Shown here in pieces: positions 1-8,673 of a stretch of DNA of 64,000 nucleotides. Within the stretch, counting starts at the first letter, position 1; the number at the start of each line of letters is the position of its first letter. Source of the stretch: Micromonospora narathiwatensis (lineage in GTDB: Bacteria; Actinomycetota; Actinomycetes; Mycobacteriales; Micromonosporaceae); assembly GCF_900089605.1 (NCBI RefSeq), contig NZ_LT594324.1, forward strand, positions 2,418,001 through 2,482,000, in the 5' to 3' direction. Made by a program: the position numbers and the translations under genes. The notes under the pieces were generated by a model. That model was not told the DNA's origin. It saw nothing but the letters and a program-made list of their open reading frames with translations, and did no database searches.

Positions 1-677
1 AGCACCAGGACGAAGCGCTCGTGCCGACGCCCGTGCAGCAGGGCGAGCACACCCATCGTCTCCACCGCGCCGGCCTCCACGTCGGCCCGTGCGGTCACCC
101 CGGCGGCCACCAGCGCCGGCCCCGGCGGATAGCCCATCAACCAGTCCCAGGCCATCGCCTCCGTGGCCGGATCGAGCAGCATCGCCAGGACCGTGCCGAA
201 GGACGGGTCGGCGGTGACCTCGGCCAGTTCCTCGCGTAGCCGTCGGGGGAGCGGATCGGTCGCCGGCTCCGGGTCACCGTCGCACGTCGCCGGCGGGGCG
301 GGTGACTCCGCCCGCCACTCCGCGACGAGGGCGCGAACCGCGTCGCGGGACAGCCGGCCCAGGAACCGGCGGCTCAGCGACAGGAACGTGTCGGCCGGCG
401 CGTCGAGGTAGATCGCCGTCCCGGCCGGCCCGACGGTCCGGCGGGCGTGGGCCAGCAACTCGACCGCGAGGTGGGTCTTGCCGGTGCCGTAGTCGCCCAC
501 CACCGCGACCGTCCCACCGCCGCCGGTGCGCAGGTAGTTGTCCAGGTGAGCGAGCGCGTCGCGGATGGCGACCGTGACCACCGTGATGGTGTCCGTGCCG
601 TCCGCACTCACGCGGGCGACGGCCGTCGCGGAGAACGGATTGACCGGACCGACCGCCGGTGGTCCGAGTGCGTCCAT
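1..677 (-). CDS. P-loop NTPase (AAA-type), partial, runs off the left edge
   Basis: The first 225 residues of a protein that continues beyond the left edge. A Walker A motif GDYGTGKTH sits at about residues 61-69, followed by an amphipathic helix (LAVELLAHARR) and a beta strand ending AIYLDAP, as in AAA/STAND-type ATPases. The part in view ends in a helical region with no recognisable effector domain. The ATG at 675-677 is preceded by GGAGG nine bases upstream, which fixes the start. It is transcribed divergently from the RyR/SLOG gene pair across 315 bp, so shared control is plausible. I do not recognise the family; the role as an energy-dependent partner of that pair is inference. High confidence in the gene, low in its function. 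Confidence 0.8.
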   Translation of the reverse strand, partial: MDALGPPAVGPVNPFSATAVARVSADGTDTITVVTVAIRDALAHLDNYLRTGGGGTVAVVGDYGTGKTHLAVELLAHARRTVGPAGTAIYLDAPADTFLSLSRRFLGRLSRDAVRALVAEWRAESPAPPATCDGDPEPATDPLPRRLREELAEVTADPSFGTVLAMLLDPATEAMAWDWLMGYPPGPALVAAGVTARADVEAGAVETMGVLALLHGRRHERFVLV

Positions 678-992
678 CTTCCTGATCCTCCGGTAGCTCC
701 GGTCTGGGCACCAGGCATTCCCGTACCGCGGCCCGCTCCGCTCGTACGCCGACTTCGGGCCGTCTTCAAATCGTAGCCGTCCGTAGCCAGCGTGGCGGAC
801 CCGTCACCGGCCATCAGCTCGGGCTCACCTGCGAAAAGAGCCAATCGGCCAGGTGCGCCGAGCACCGTCGCGATCGACTACGTCCAATACCATAAGGGTC
901 ATGGTCGCAACCTGGTGGCGGCGACGCCGATCCCGGCGCCCCGGCGTGTTCGGCGCGTGGCACCACGGCCCCGCCGACCCGGGAGCCACCCG
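678..992. other. Divergent intergenic region
   Basis: 315 bp between the NTPase (minus) and the RyR protein (plus) that should hold promoters for both. There is a short direct repeat CGTAGCC around 774-790 and an AT-richer patch near 885-900 (CAATACCATAAG) that could include a -10 box for the plus strand. The plus frame of the RyR gene stays open back to 792, but those 67 codons encode low-complexity Pro/Arg-rich sequence, so I treat them as untranslated. No clear operator seen. Confidence 0.4.
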
Positions 993-2804
993 ATGACGCA
1001 CCCCCTCGCCGGCTTCTCCCGCCCGACCACGCGATGGCTGCGGGTCGTGTTCGGAGTCATCGGCCTGCTCTCCCTGGTGCTCGGCTACCTCGGCTTCGAG
1101 CGCCTGATGCAGGCCCGACCGGAGAACCTCCACGACCGGTACGACGTGCTCTACTACGACATCCAGCTCTTCGTCCTCGGCGCCGAACCGTTCCAGGAGC
1201 CCGGCCCCTACCCGTGGCAGTTGCAGGTCGCCCGCTTCACCGCCCCGTTGTTCACCCTGCTCGCCGTGGTCGAGGCCAGCCGGCTGCTGCTGGCCGCCGA
1301 GATCCGCCGGCTGCGCGCCCGGCGGGCCCGTGGCCACGCCCTGGTCTGTGGTGACTCCCAGTTCGCCCAGATGCTCGCCGACCGGCTCTTCGCCGACGGC
1401 GAACGCGTCGTCGTGGTGCGCTCCGAACCGTTCGGGCCGCTGGAGTACCGCCAGCGCCGCTACCTCGGCGTCGTCGGCGATCCGACCAGCGCCGAGGTGC
1501 TGCGCGGCGCGGGTCTGCCCATGGCCCGCACCGTCTACGCCTGCACCGGGAACGACGACCGCAACCACGCCATCGCCAACACCGCCAGCCGGCTCATCCA
1601 CGACCGGGGGCAGCCACCACGGGTCTACATCCAGGTCCACGACCCCGAGATGTGCCTGTCCCTGCAGGCGCGGCGGCTCGGCGCCGCCGGATCCAGCCGG
1701 CTGCGGCTGGACTACTTCCACGTCGACGACATCGCCGCCCGCGCGTTGCACGAGCACCACCCGCTGCGCGGCCCCGTCCCCGGCCGGCCGACGAAGGTCC
1801 TCATCGCCGGCACCGGCGCCTTCCGCCGCGCCCTGCTCGTCGAGACCGCCCGGCACTGGCGCAAGCGCCGGGCCGACCTGGGCTCCGGCGAGCCCGTGCC
1901 ACCCCTGTACGTGGACCTCGTGGCACCCGACGCCAGCGCCGAACTCGCCCTCACCGCCGCCCGCTACCCGTTCCTGACCACCGTCTGCCGGCTCGCCGCG
2001 CACGATCTCGACCTCGACCGGCTCACCGGCCTGCCGCACGTGGCCACCGGCGGCTACGACCGCATCTACCTCTGCGGCCCCGACGAGCGCAGAGGGTTGC
2101 AGTTCGTGCTGGACAGCCCCGCGCTCTGGCGGGGAGCGGAGAGTTCGGTCTTCGTACCGGTCTACCGGCAGGCGGCGCTCGCCGCCGCCTTCCATGGCGA
2201 CTCCCGCCACGACCTGCTCGACGAGGTGCACGGAAAGCTGCGGCTCTATCCGGTGCTCACCCGCGCCTGCGACGCCCGACTGATCGCCGAGGACCTCACG
2301 GAACGGCTGGCCCAGCAGATCCACGACCGGTACCTGCGCGCCCAGCGGCGGGCCGGGGTGCGCCCCGGCGACGCGCCCGCCATGGTGGACTGGTCGCGCC
2401 TGCCCGAGTCGCTACGGCGGGCCAACCGCGCCCATGTCCAGGACATCGCCGCCAAGTTGTTGAATCTCGGCTGTGTGGTGGCGCCGCGGCAGGGCGGCGC
2501 CGGTGACGCCTCGGCCGCCGGGCAGGCCATCGACGACCGGATCGACGAACTCGCCCAGCTCGAACACGAGCGGTGGTGCCGGGAACGGCAGGGCGAGGGC
2601 TGGACGTACGGTGAGCCGCGTGACGACGTCCGGCGGCGGCATCCGGCACTGCGACCCTGGCACGAGCTGACCCCCGACCTCCAGGAGCAGAACCGCGAGG
2701 AGATCCGGGCGCTGCCCGACGTGCTGTCCGACAGCGGGTTCGAGCTGATCCGGCTGGCGCCCGCCGTGCCGGCGCAGCGGAGAGGATCGGCCGATGGGGC
2801 CTGA
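993..2804 (+). CDS. Membrane protein with two TrkA-N-like Rossmann domains and a C-terminal RyR domain
   Basis: 603 residues. Two predicted membrane helices lie at about 15-35 and 83-104. A first Rossmann fold at about 115-230 (HALVCGDSQFAQMLADRLF, then a nucleotide-fold acidic region) resembles TrkA-N/RCK domains of potassium channels, and a second Rossmann-like unit at about 268-396 starts VLIAGTGAFRRALL. The C-terminus (about 513-585) reads LEHERWCRERQGEGWTYG, then a PW.ELTPD..EQNREEIRALP segment, a good match to the RyR (ryanodine receptor homology) domain. No TVGYG-type selectivity filter is visible between the helices. ATG at 993 has GGGAG upstream. The stop overlaps the next gene by 11 bp. 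Known: prokaryotic RyR domains occur in nucleotide-linked signalling and conflict systems. Inference: ligand-gated membrane effector. Confidence 0.85.
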   Translation: MTHPLAGFSRPTTRWLRVVFGVIGLLSLVLGYLGFERLMQARPENLHDRYDVLYYDIQLFVLGAEPFQEPGPYPWQLQVARFTAPLFTLLAVVEASRLLLAAEIRRLRARRARGHALVCGDSQFAQMLADRLFADGERVVVVRSEPFGPLEYRQRRYLGVVGDPTSAEVLRGAGLPMARTVYACTGNDDRNHAIANTASRLIHDRGQPPRVYIQVHDPEMCLSLQARRLGAAGSSRLRLDYFHVDDIAARALHEHHPLRGPVPGRPTKVLIAGTGAFRRALLVETARHWRKRRADLGSGEPVPPLYVDLVAPDASAELALTAARYPFLTTVCRLAAHDLDLDRLTGLPHVATGGYDRIYLCGPDERRGLQFVLDSPALWRGAESSVFVPVYRQAALAAAFHGDSRHDLLDEVHGKLRLYPVLTRACDARLIAEDLTERLAQQIHDRYLRAQRRAGVRPGDAPAMVDWSRLPESLRRANRAHVQDIAAKLLNLGCVVAPRQGGAGDASAAGQAIDDRIDELAQLEHERWCRERQGEGWTYGEPRDDVRRRHPALRPWHELTPDLQEQNREEIRALPDVLSDSGFELIRLAPAVPAQRRGSADGA

Positions 2805-3306
2805 CCCCGCGCCGCTGCGCGTCGGCATCACCGGGCACATCCACCTGACCCCCGCCACCGAGCGGCTCATCGCCGACGCGCTCCGCGTCGAGCTGCGCCG
2901 GATCAGCGACCGGCCGGTGCACGGCGTGACCTGCCTGGCGGCCGGCGCCGACCAGATCTTCGCGCGCGCGGTCCTGGCCACCGGCGGCACGTACGAGGTG
3001 ATCCTGCCGGCCCCGGACTACCGTTCCGTGGCGATCGGGCCGGACAGTCGGGACGCCTTCGACGAACTGCTCCGGCTGGCGACCCGGGTCGTCCACACCG
3101 GCCACCGGCGCTCCGGCACCGCCGCCTACGTGGCGGCCAACCGGGAACTGCTCCGCCGGATACAGCGACTCGTGGCGGTCTGGGACGGCGAACCCGGCTG
3201 TCATGCCGCGGCGACCGACCGCACGGTCGACGGGGCACGGCAGCGCGGCATTCCGACCACGATCCTGTGGCCCACCGGTGCGCGACGGGCGACCGCCACG
3301 GAGTGA
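2794..3306 (+). CDS. SLOG-like Rossmannoid protein
   Basis: 170 residues. It opens with a strand-loop VGITGH at residues 9-14, then CLAAGADQIFARAVL (about 47-61), a strand into ILPAPDY, and near the C-terminus LVAVWDGEP plus GARQRGIPTTILWP. This is the pattern of the SLOG superfamily (DprA, LOG, YpsA, TRPM-SLOG), which bind nucleotides or nucleotide-derived ligands. It starts inside the end of the RyR gene (11-bp overlap), so the two are translationally coupled and probably act together: a SLOG protein as sensor or generator of a nucleotide signal and the RyR membrane protein as responder. That coupling is seen; the mechanism is inference. Alternative: a stand-alone YpsA-like hypothetical protein. 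Confidence 0.8.
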   Translation: MGPDPAPLRVGITGHIHLTPATERLIADALRVELRRISDRPVHGVTCLAAGADQIFARAVLATGGTYEVILPAPDYRSVAIGPDSRDAFDELLRLATRVVHTGHRRSGTAAYVAANRELLRRIQRLVAVWDGEPGCHAAATDRTVDGARQRGIPTTILWPTGARRATATE

Positions 3307-3321
3307 CCGGCCCGACGGGCG

Positions 3322-3867
3322 TCACGCGCCGCCGACCCGTGGATGCTGATGGTCGGTCAGTCGGAAGCCGACACCGCGTACGGCGTCGATGGTGACGCCG
3401 GTGCCGAGCTGGGTGAGCTTGCGCCGCAGTCGCTTCACCAGGGACTGCACGTCCGCCTTGCGTTGCAGCCGCTCGTCACGCCAGACCGAGCGGTGCAGCT
3501 CGGTGTAGCTCCAGACCCGGACCGGCTCGGTGGTCAGGCAGGTCAGCAGGTCGTGCTCGAGCCGGGTGAGATCGACCTTCCGGTCTCCGCAGCGGGCGGT
3601 GGACCGGGTGGCGTCGATCAGCAGGACGTCGTCGGACACCGGAGGCGCGGCCGGCGCCGCCGGGGGCTGCCGCGGTGCCGCGATCAGCTTGCGCAGCTCG
3701 TCGAGGTCGGCCACCAGCAGCAGTGGTGCGACCCCGTCGAGGAGTTCCGCGAGCCGGATCCGTTCGGCTGGCGACGGTGTCACCGCTATCAACAGTGGAA
3801 AGATGTTCTCAGCCGGCGCGGATCCGTCCGGCACCGTGTTTTCGTCGTCCTCGGCCACGCCACCCAC
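3322..3867 (-). CDS. Orphan PhoB-type winged-helix transcriptional regulator (paralogue 1)
   Basis: 181 residues. The C-terminal half (about 95-172) is an OmpR/PhoB winged helix: LTRLEHDLLTCL, VWSYTELHRSVW, then DVQSLVKRLRRKL and the closing VRGVGFRL hairpin. The N-terminal part (FPLLIAVTPSPAERIRLAELL) looks like a shrunken response-receiver remnant with no phospho-accepting Asp in a normal place. No histidine kinase is nearby. A paralogue of the same design lies at 8674-9177, on the other side of the secreted protease, on the same strand. The GTG at 3865-3867 is used; a second GTG three codons in is possible. It converges with the SLOG gene, whose end is only 15 bp away. Confidence 0.85.
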   Translation of the reverse strand: MGGVAEDDENTVPDGSAPAENIFPLLIAVTPSPAERIRLAELLDGVAPLLLVADLDELRKLIAAPRQPPAAPAAPPVSDDVLLIDATRSTARCGDRKVDLTRLEHDLLTCLTTEPVRVWSYTELHRSVWRDERLQRKADVQSLVKRLRRKLTQLGTGVTIDAVRGVGFRLTDHQHPRVGGA

Positions 3868-3909
3868 CCCGAAACGATGGGCAATTTCTGCCCAACTTCG
3901 TCTTGGCCG

Positions 3910-3924
3910 TGACAGTAATTGTCA
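3910..3924. promoter_or_regulatory. Inverted repeat, candidate operator
   Basis: TGACA and TGTCA separated by five bases, in the AT-richer 285-bp space between the winged-helix regulator (minus) and the S8 protease (plus). Position suggests an operator for either gene, possibly bound by the adjacent regulator. Inference only. Confidence 0.35.
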
Positions 3925-4152
3925 ATTCTGCCGCGAACTAGGCAACCGTTAGTCACAAGTTGCTCACGTCCTGTGCTTGATCGTCCTTTCTTCTAGATCA
4001 TAGTGTCCAATCGGGCAGCCGGCGTGACCCGCACGGCCGCCCAGGGGGGCATGGGGGTTCGTTCGTTCCGGCGTGACCCTGACGGGAACGCCTTCCTGCA
4101 CCCTTCGCCATGGCTCGATCGACTGCGGGTCGTTCTGGAGGAGGCAGCAGCG

Positions 4153-7100
4153 ATGCTGAGACGTCCACACACGAGGCGCGTAGCCAGATCTCTGGTGAGC
4201 GCAGGCGCGGCTCTGGCCCTCGCCGCGACAGCTCTGGTCACCAGCAGTACCGGCGCACAGGCCGGAACGGGAACGGGCGCGGCGTCCCCCTCGGACAAGA
4301 TCCGCCCGGATCTGGCGAAGCAGTTGCAGGGCAAGAGCGAGGGCGACTTCTGGATCCACTTCAAGGACAAGGCCGACCTCAGCCAGGCCAGTGCCATCAA
4401 GGACTGGACCAAGCGTGGCACCGCGGTCGCGGAGGCGCTGCAGAAGACCGCCGCGGCGAGCCAGGCCAAGGTCCGGGCCGAGCTCGAAACCGCGGGCGTG
4501 AAGTACGAGACCTTCTGGGCGACCAACGCCATCAAGGTCGACGGCGGCTCCTCGACGATGGCGCAGAACATCGCCGCCCACGCCGAGGTCGACGGCCTGT
4601 ACGCCCCGATCGAGTACAAGGTGCCCGAGGTCACCGAGGGCACCAACGAGAAGACGGTGAACGCCCTCGAGTGGGGCATCGCGAACATCAAGGCCGACAA
4701 GGTCTGGTCCCAGTACGGCGTCAAGGGCGCGGGCATCACGGTGGCGAACATCGACACCGGCGTCCAGTTCAACCACCCGGCCCTGGTGAACTCCTACCGC
4801 GGCAACAACGGCGACGGCACGTTCGACCACAACTACAACTGGTACAACGCCGCCGGAACCTGCGCCACCGCCCCCTGTGACAACAACGGCCACGGCACCC
4901 ACACCATGGGCACCATGGCCGGCCTCGACGGGGCGAACCAGATCGGCGTCGCGCCCGAGGTCAAGTGGATCGCCGCGAACGGCTGCTGCCCCAGCGACGC
5001 CGCGCTGATCTCCTCCGGCCAGTGGATGCTCCAGCCCCGGGACCTCAACGGTCAGAACCCGGACGCGAGCAAGCGGCCGAACATCATCAACAACTCGTGG
5101 GGTACCACGCTGCCCTCCAACGATCCGTTCATGGAGGACGTGACCGACGCGTGGACCGCCTCGGGCATCTTCGGGTCCTGGTCCAACGGCAACAGCGGTC
5201 CCGGCTGCCAGACCAGCGGCTCCCCGGGCAGCCTGACCAGCAACTACTCGGTCGGCGCCTACGACATCAACAACAACATCGCGAGCTTCTCCTCGCGGGG
5301 CGCCGGGCAGAACGGCACGATCAAGCCGAACATCGCGGCTCCCGGCGTGAACGTCCGGTCGAGTGTTCCGGGCAGCAGCTACGCCAGCTTCAACGGCACC
5401 TCGATGGCCTCGCCGCACCTGGCGGGGGCGATCGCGCTGCTGTGGTCGGCGGCACCGTCGCTGGTCGGTGACGTCAACGCGACCCGTACCCTGCTCAACA
5501 CCACGGCCATCGACAAGGCCGACAGCCAGTGCGGCGGCACCGCGGCGAACAACAACGTCTACGGCGAGGGCCTGCTGGACGCCCTCGCGCTGCTGAACGC
5601 GGCCCCGATCGGCGACACCGGCACCCTGGCCGGCACGGTCACGGACGCGGGCACCGGCACGCCGATCCCGGGTGCCACGGTGGCCCTGACCGGTGCGGCC
5701 AGCCGCGAGCTGACCACCGGGAGCGACGGCAAGTACTCGTCCCTCCTGCCGGCCGGCGACTACCAGGTGGCCGTGTCGGCGTTCGGCTACCAGAGCAAGA
5801 CGGTGTCGGCGACCATCACCAAGAACGTGACCACGACGACCAACGTCGCGCTGGCGGCGGTGCCGAGCGTCACCGTCAGCGGATCGGTCACCGACGGTTC
5901 CGGACACGGCTGGCCGCTCTACGCGAAGGTGAGCGTCGCGGGCCCGTCGGGCGTGTCCGACTACACCACGCCCGCCGACGGCCGCTACAGCTTCAAGCTC
6001 CCGGCCGGGTCGACGTACAGCGTGAAGGTCGAGCCGCAGTACCCGGGCTACCAGACGGTGACCAAGGACGTCGTGGTCGGCTCGACCAACGTCGTCAACA
6101 ACGTGGCCGTGCCGGTGGCCGCCAACTCCTGCACCACGGCGCCCGGTTACCGCAACGGCTCCGACGGCGTGTACGAGACCTTCGACGGCACCGCTCTGCC
6201 GTCGGGCTGGTCCCTGGTGGACGGGCTCGGCAACGGCCACGTCTGGCAGTTCAACGACCCCGGCAACCGCGGCAACCTGACCGGTGCCACCGGCAACTTC
6301 GCGATCCTCGACAGCGACAAGTACGGCAGTGGCGGGCGGCAGGACGCCTCGCTCGTCAGCCCGGTCGTCAACCTGACCAACGTCTCGGCGCCGGTGATCC
6401 GGTTCAACCAGGACTTCCGCCAGCTGGGCTCCAACAAGGCGGACGTGGACCTGAGCCTCGACGGGGGCACCACCTGGACCAACGTGCTCCGGCAGTCGAC
6501 CAGCGTCCGCGGACCGCTGGTGACCGAGGTCAAGATCCCGCAGGCCGCCGGCAACGCGCAGACCCGCGTCCGGTTCCGCTACTACGACGCCTCGTGGGCG
6601 TGGTGGTGGCAGGTCGACAACGTGCTGATCGGTAGCCAGGTCGTCTGCCAGCCGATCGACGGTGGCCTGGTGCTCGGCCACGTACAGGACAAGAACGACA
6701 ACAGCTACGTCAACGGCGCCACCGTCACCAGCGACGACAAGCCGGCGGAGAAGGTCACCAGCGTGGCCACCCCGGACGACACCAAGCTGCCCGACGGCTT
6801 CTTCTGGATGTTCTCGTCGCTGACCGGCTCGCACAAGTTCACCGCGAGCGCCGGTAAGTACGTCAGCCAGAGCAAGCAGGTCAACGTCGCGACCGACTGG
6901 GTGACCGCCACGAGCTTCCAGCTCGCGGCCGGTCAGTTGTCGATCAAGCCGGCCGAGATCGTCGGCACCGCGAAGATGCCCGACGGCAAGGTCAGCAAGA
7001 GCTTCACGGTGACCAACACCGGCGGCGCTCCGGTCGACGTCGAGTTCAGCGAGCGGGACGGCGGCTTCGTGCTCCAGCGGGCCGACGGCTCCCAGTTGAG

Positions 7101-8559
7101 CAAGCAGCAGTTGCTCGCCTCCAGCGGCGCACCCGAGCAGCGGCTCAACGTCGCGACGTCGTTCGCCGCGCAGGCGTCCGGCAAGGCGGCCACCGGCGCC
7201 TCCGCCGCGGTCGGCCCGCAGGCCGCGCCCTGGACGAACATCGCCAACTACCCGGCGAAGGTGATGGACAACCGGGTGGTGAACCTCGACGGCAAGGTCT
7301 ACTCGATCGCCGGCGGCGACGGTACGGCCTCGACCGCGAAGAACTACGTCTACGACCCGATCGCGCAGAACTGGGCGCCGATCGCCGATCTTCCGGGCGC
7401 GCGTAACGCCGTGACGGTGGGCGTCGCCGACGGGAAGATCATCGCGACCGGTGGCTGGGGCGCGTCCGGGCCCGACGGCACCACCTGGACGTACGACCCG
7501 GCGGCCAACACCTGGACGAAGAGGGCCAACAACCCGGCGCCGCGTGCCGCGGCCGGCCAGGCGGTCGTCGACGGCAAGCTGTACGCCATCGGCGGTTGCA
7601 CGACCTCGTCCTGCACGCCGATGTCGAACTCCGTCGTCCGCTACGACCCGGGCAGCGACAGCTGGGCGACGTTGCCCAACTACCCGAAGTCGGTGGCGTT
7701 CCTGTCCTGCGGCGGGATCGACGGTGTCGTCTACTGCACCGGCGGTAACGACGGGTCGGTGGCGCAGAAGGCCAGCTACGCCTTCGACCCGGGCGCCAAC
7801 GCCTGGACCGCCATCGCCGACGCGCCGGCCGACAGCTGGGCCAGCTCGTTCGCCGTCGCGAACGGCAAGCTCCTGGTCGTCGGTGGCGTGCAGGGCGGCG
7901 CCATCACCAACGCGGGCTTCGCGTACGAGCCGGCCAGCAGCTCGTGGTCCAGCCTGCCGAACGCCAACACCGCCCGCTACCGTGGCGGCGCGGCGTGCGG
8001 CTTCTACAAGATCGGCGGCTCGTCGGGCAGCTTCGACGCCGCGGCCGAGAGCGAGGCGCTGCCCGGGTTCGAGCAGTGCGCCGCGACCGTGGCGGACGTC
8101 AGCTGGATGACGATCGACAAGACGTCGGCCACGCTGGCGCCGGGTCAGAAGGTCACGGTCACCGTCGGGATGTCGGCGAACGTCGACCAGCCGGGTACGT
8201 ACACCGCAGCGGTCGCGATCAAGCAGAACACGCCGTACACGGTGCAGCCGGTGCCGGTGACGCTGACCGCGAACCCGCCGAACACCTGGAGCAAGCTGAT
8301 GGGCACGGTCACCGGGACGAGCTGCCAGGGTGCGAAGGCACCGCTGGCCGGCGCGGTCGTCCAGGTCGACTCGTGGGCCAACTCGTACACCTTCGCCACC
8401 GACGCCGACGGCAAGTACGCCTACTGGATGGACCGTCGGAACAACCCGTTGACGCTCATCGTCGCCAAGGACGGCTGGAAGCCCCAGACCCGTCAGGCGA
8501 AGCTGGTCGCCAACACGCCCACGGTGGAGGACTTCGCGCTCTCCCCGATCCGCTGTTGA
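4153..8559 (+). CDS. Secreted multidomain S8 (subtilisin/bacillopeptidase F-like) serine protease
   Basis: 1468 residues. Sec signal peptide (residues 1-36, ending TGAQAG), then an I9-type propeptide (about 45-150) and an S8 catalytic domain with Asp201 (ANIDTGV), His247 (GHGTHTMG) and Ser417 (NGTSMASPHLAGA); the IAANGCCPSDAAL segment and NNSWG are typical of bacillopeptidase F relatives. After it come two CarboxypepD_reg-like repeats (GTVTDAGTGTPIPGATVAL), a jelly-roll-like region (FDGTALPSGW), an Ig-like strand region, a Kelch propeller at about 1025-1300 (repeated KVYSIAGG/KLYAIGG and YDP...W), a second Ig-like region and a last carboxypeptidase-regulatory domain. ATG 4153 is eight bases after GGAGGAGG. 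Expected role: extracellular protein degradation. It is flanked by two paralogous regulators. Confidence 0.93.
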   Translation: MLRRPHTRRVARSLVSAGAALALAATALVTSSTGAQAGTGTGAASPSDKIRPDLAKQLQGKSEGDFWIHFKDKADLSQASAIKDWTKRGTAVAEALQKTAAASQAKVRAELETAGVKYETFWATNAIKVDGGSSTMAQNIAAHAEVDGLYAPIEYKVPEVTEGTNEKTVNALEWGIANIKADKVWSQYGVKGAGITVANIDTGVQFNHPALVNSYRGNNGDGTFDHNYNWYNAAGTCATAPCDNNGHGTHTMGTMAGLDGANQIGVAPEVKWIAANGCCPSDAALISSGQWMLQPRDLNGQNPDASKRPNIINNSWGTTLPSNDPFMEDVTDAWTASGIFGSWSNGNSGPGCQTSGSPGSLTSNYSVGAYDINNNIASFSSRGAGQNGTIKPNIAAPGVNVRSSVPGSSYASFNGTSMASPHLAGAIALLWSAAPSLVGDVNATRTLLNTTAIDKADSQCGGTAANNNVYGEGLLDALALLNAAPIGDTGTLAGTVTDAGTGTPIPGATVALTGAASRELTTGSDGKYSSLLPAGDYQVAVSAFGYQSKTVSATITKNVTTTTNVALAAVPSVTVSGSVTDGSGHGWPLYAKVSVAGPSGVSDYTTPADGRYSFKLPAGSTYSVKVEPQYPGYQTVTKDVVVGSTNVVNNVAVPVAANSCTTAPGYRNGSDGVYETFDGTALPSGWSLVDGLGNGHVWQFNDPGNRGNLTGATGNFAILDSDKYGSGGRQDASLVSPVVNLTNVSAPVIRFNQDFRQLGSNKADVDLSLDGGTTWTNVLRQSTSVRGPLVTEVKIPQAAGNAQTRVRFRYYDASWAWWWQVDNVLIGSQVVCQPIDGGLVLGHVQDKNDNSYVNGATVTSDDKPAEKVTSVATPDDTKLPDGFFWMFSSLTGSHKFTASAGKYVSQSKQVNVATDWVTATSFQLAAGQLSIKPAEIVGTAKMPDGKVSKSFTVTNTGGAPVDVEFSERDGGFVLQRADGSQLSKQQLLASSGAPEQRLNVATSFAAQASGKAATGASAAVGPQAAPWTNIANYPAKVMDNRVVNLDGKVYSIAGGDGTASTAKNYVYDPIAQNWAPIADLPGARNAVTVGVADGKIIATGGWGASGPDGTTWTYDPAANTWTKRANNPAPRAAAGQAVVDGKLYAIGGCTTSSCTPMSNSVVRYDPGSDSWATLPNYPKSVAFLSCGGIDGVVYCTGGNDGSVAQKASYAFDPGANAWTAIADAPADSWASSFAVANGKLLVVGGVQGGAITNAGFAYEPASSSWSSLPNANTARYRGGAACGFYKIGGSSGSFDAAAESEALPGFEQCAATVADVSWMTIDKTSATLAPGQKVTVTVGMSANVDQPGTYTAAVAIKQNTPYTVQPVPVTLTANPPNTWSKLMGTVTGTSCQGAKAPLAGAVVQVDSWANSYTFATDADGKYAYWMDRRNNPLTLIVAKDGWKPQTRQAKLVANTPTVEDFALSPIRC

Positions 8560-8583
8560 CAGTCTGACCGTCAGTTGACAGAT

Positions 8584-8616
8584 CCGGCCCGCCTGGTCAC
8601 CGACCAGGCGGGCCGG
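8584..8616. terminator. Strong bidirectional hairpin after the S8 protease
   Basis: A perfect 15-bp stem (CCGGCCCGCCTGGTC with its complement) around a 3-base loop, 24 bp after the protease stop and ahead of the converging regulator gene. It probably ends transcription from both sides. Confidence 0.8.
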
Positions 8617-8673
8617 ACCGCGTGGGTGAGTGTGGGTCGGCCGGGGTGGGAGCGTGTCCCTGGGCGGTGAGGG

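Noticed and set aside
825..2324. 499-residue open frame on the minus strand
   Set aside because: Antisense of the RyR gene; Gly/Ala/Val-rich low-complexity text with no domain. GC-rich genomes give such long shadow frames.
3964..6834. 956-residue open frame on the minus strand
   Set aside because: Antisense of the S8 protease, which has clear catalytic motifs; the minus frame is Val/Gly/Arg-rich with no recognisable fold.
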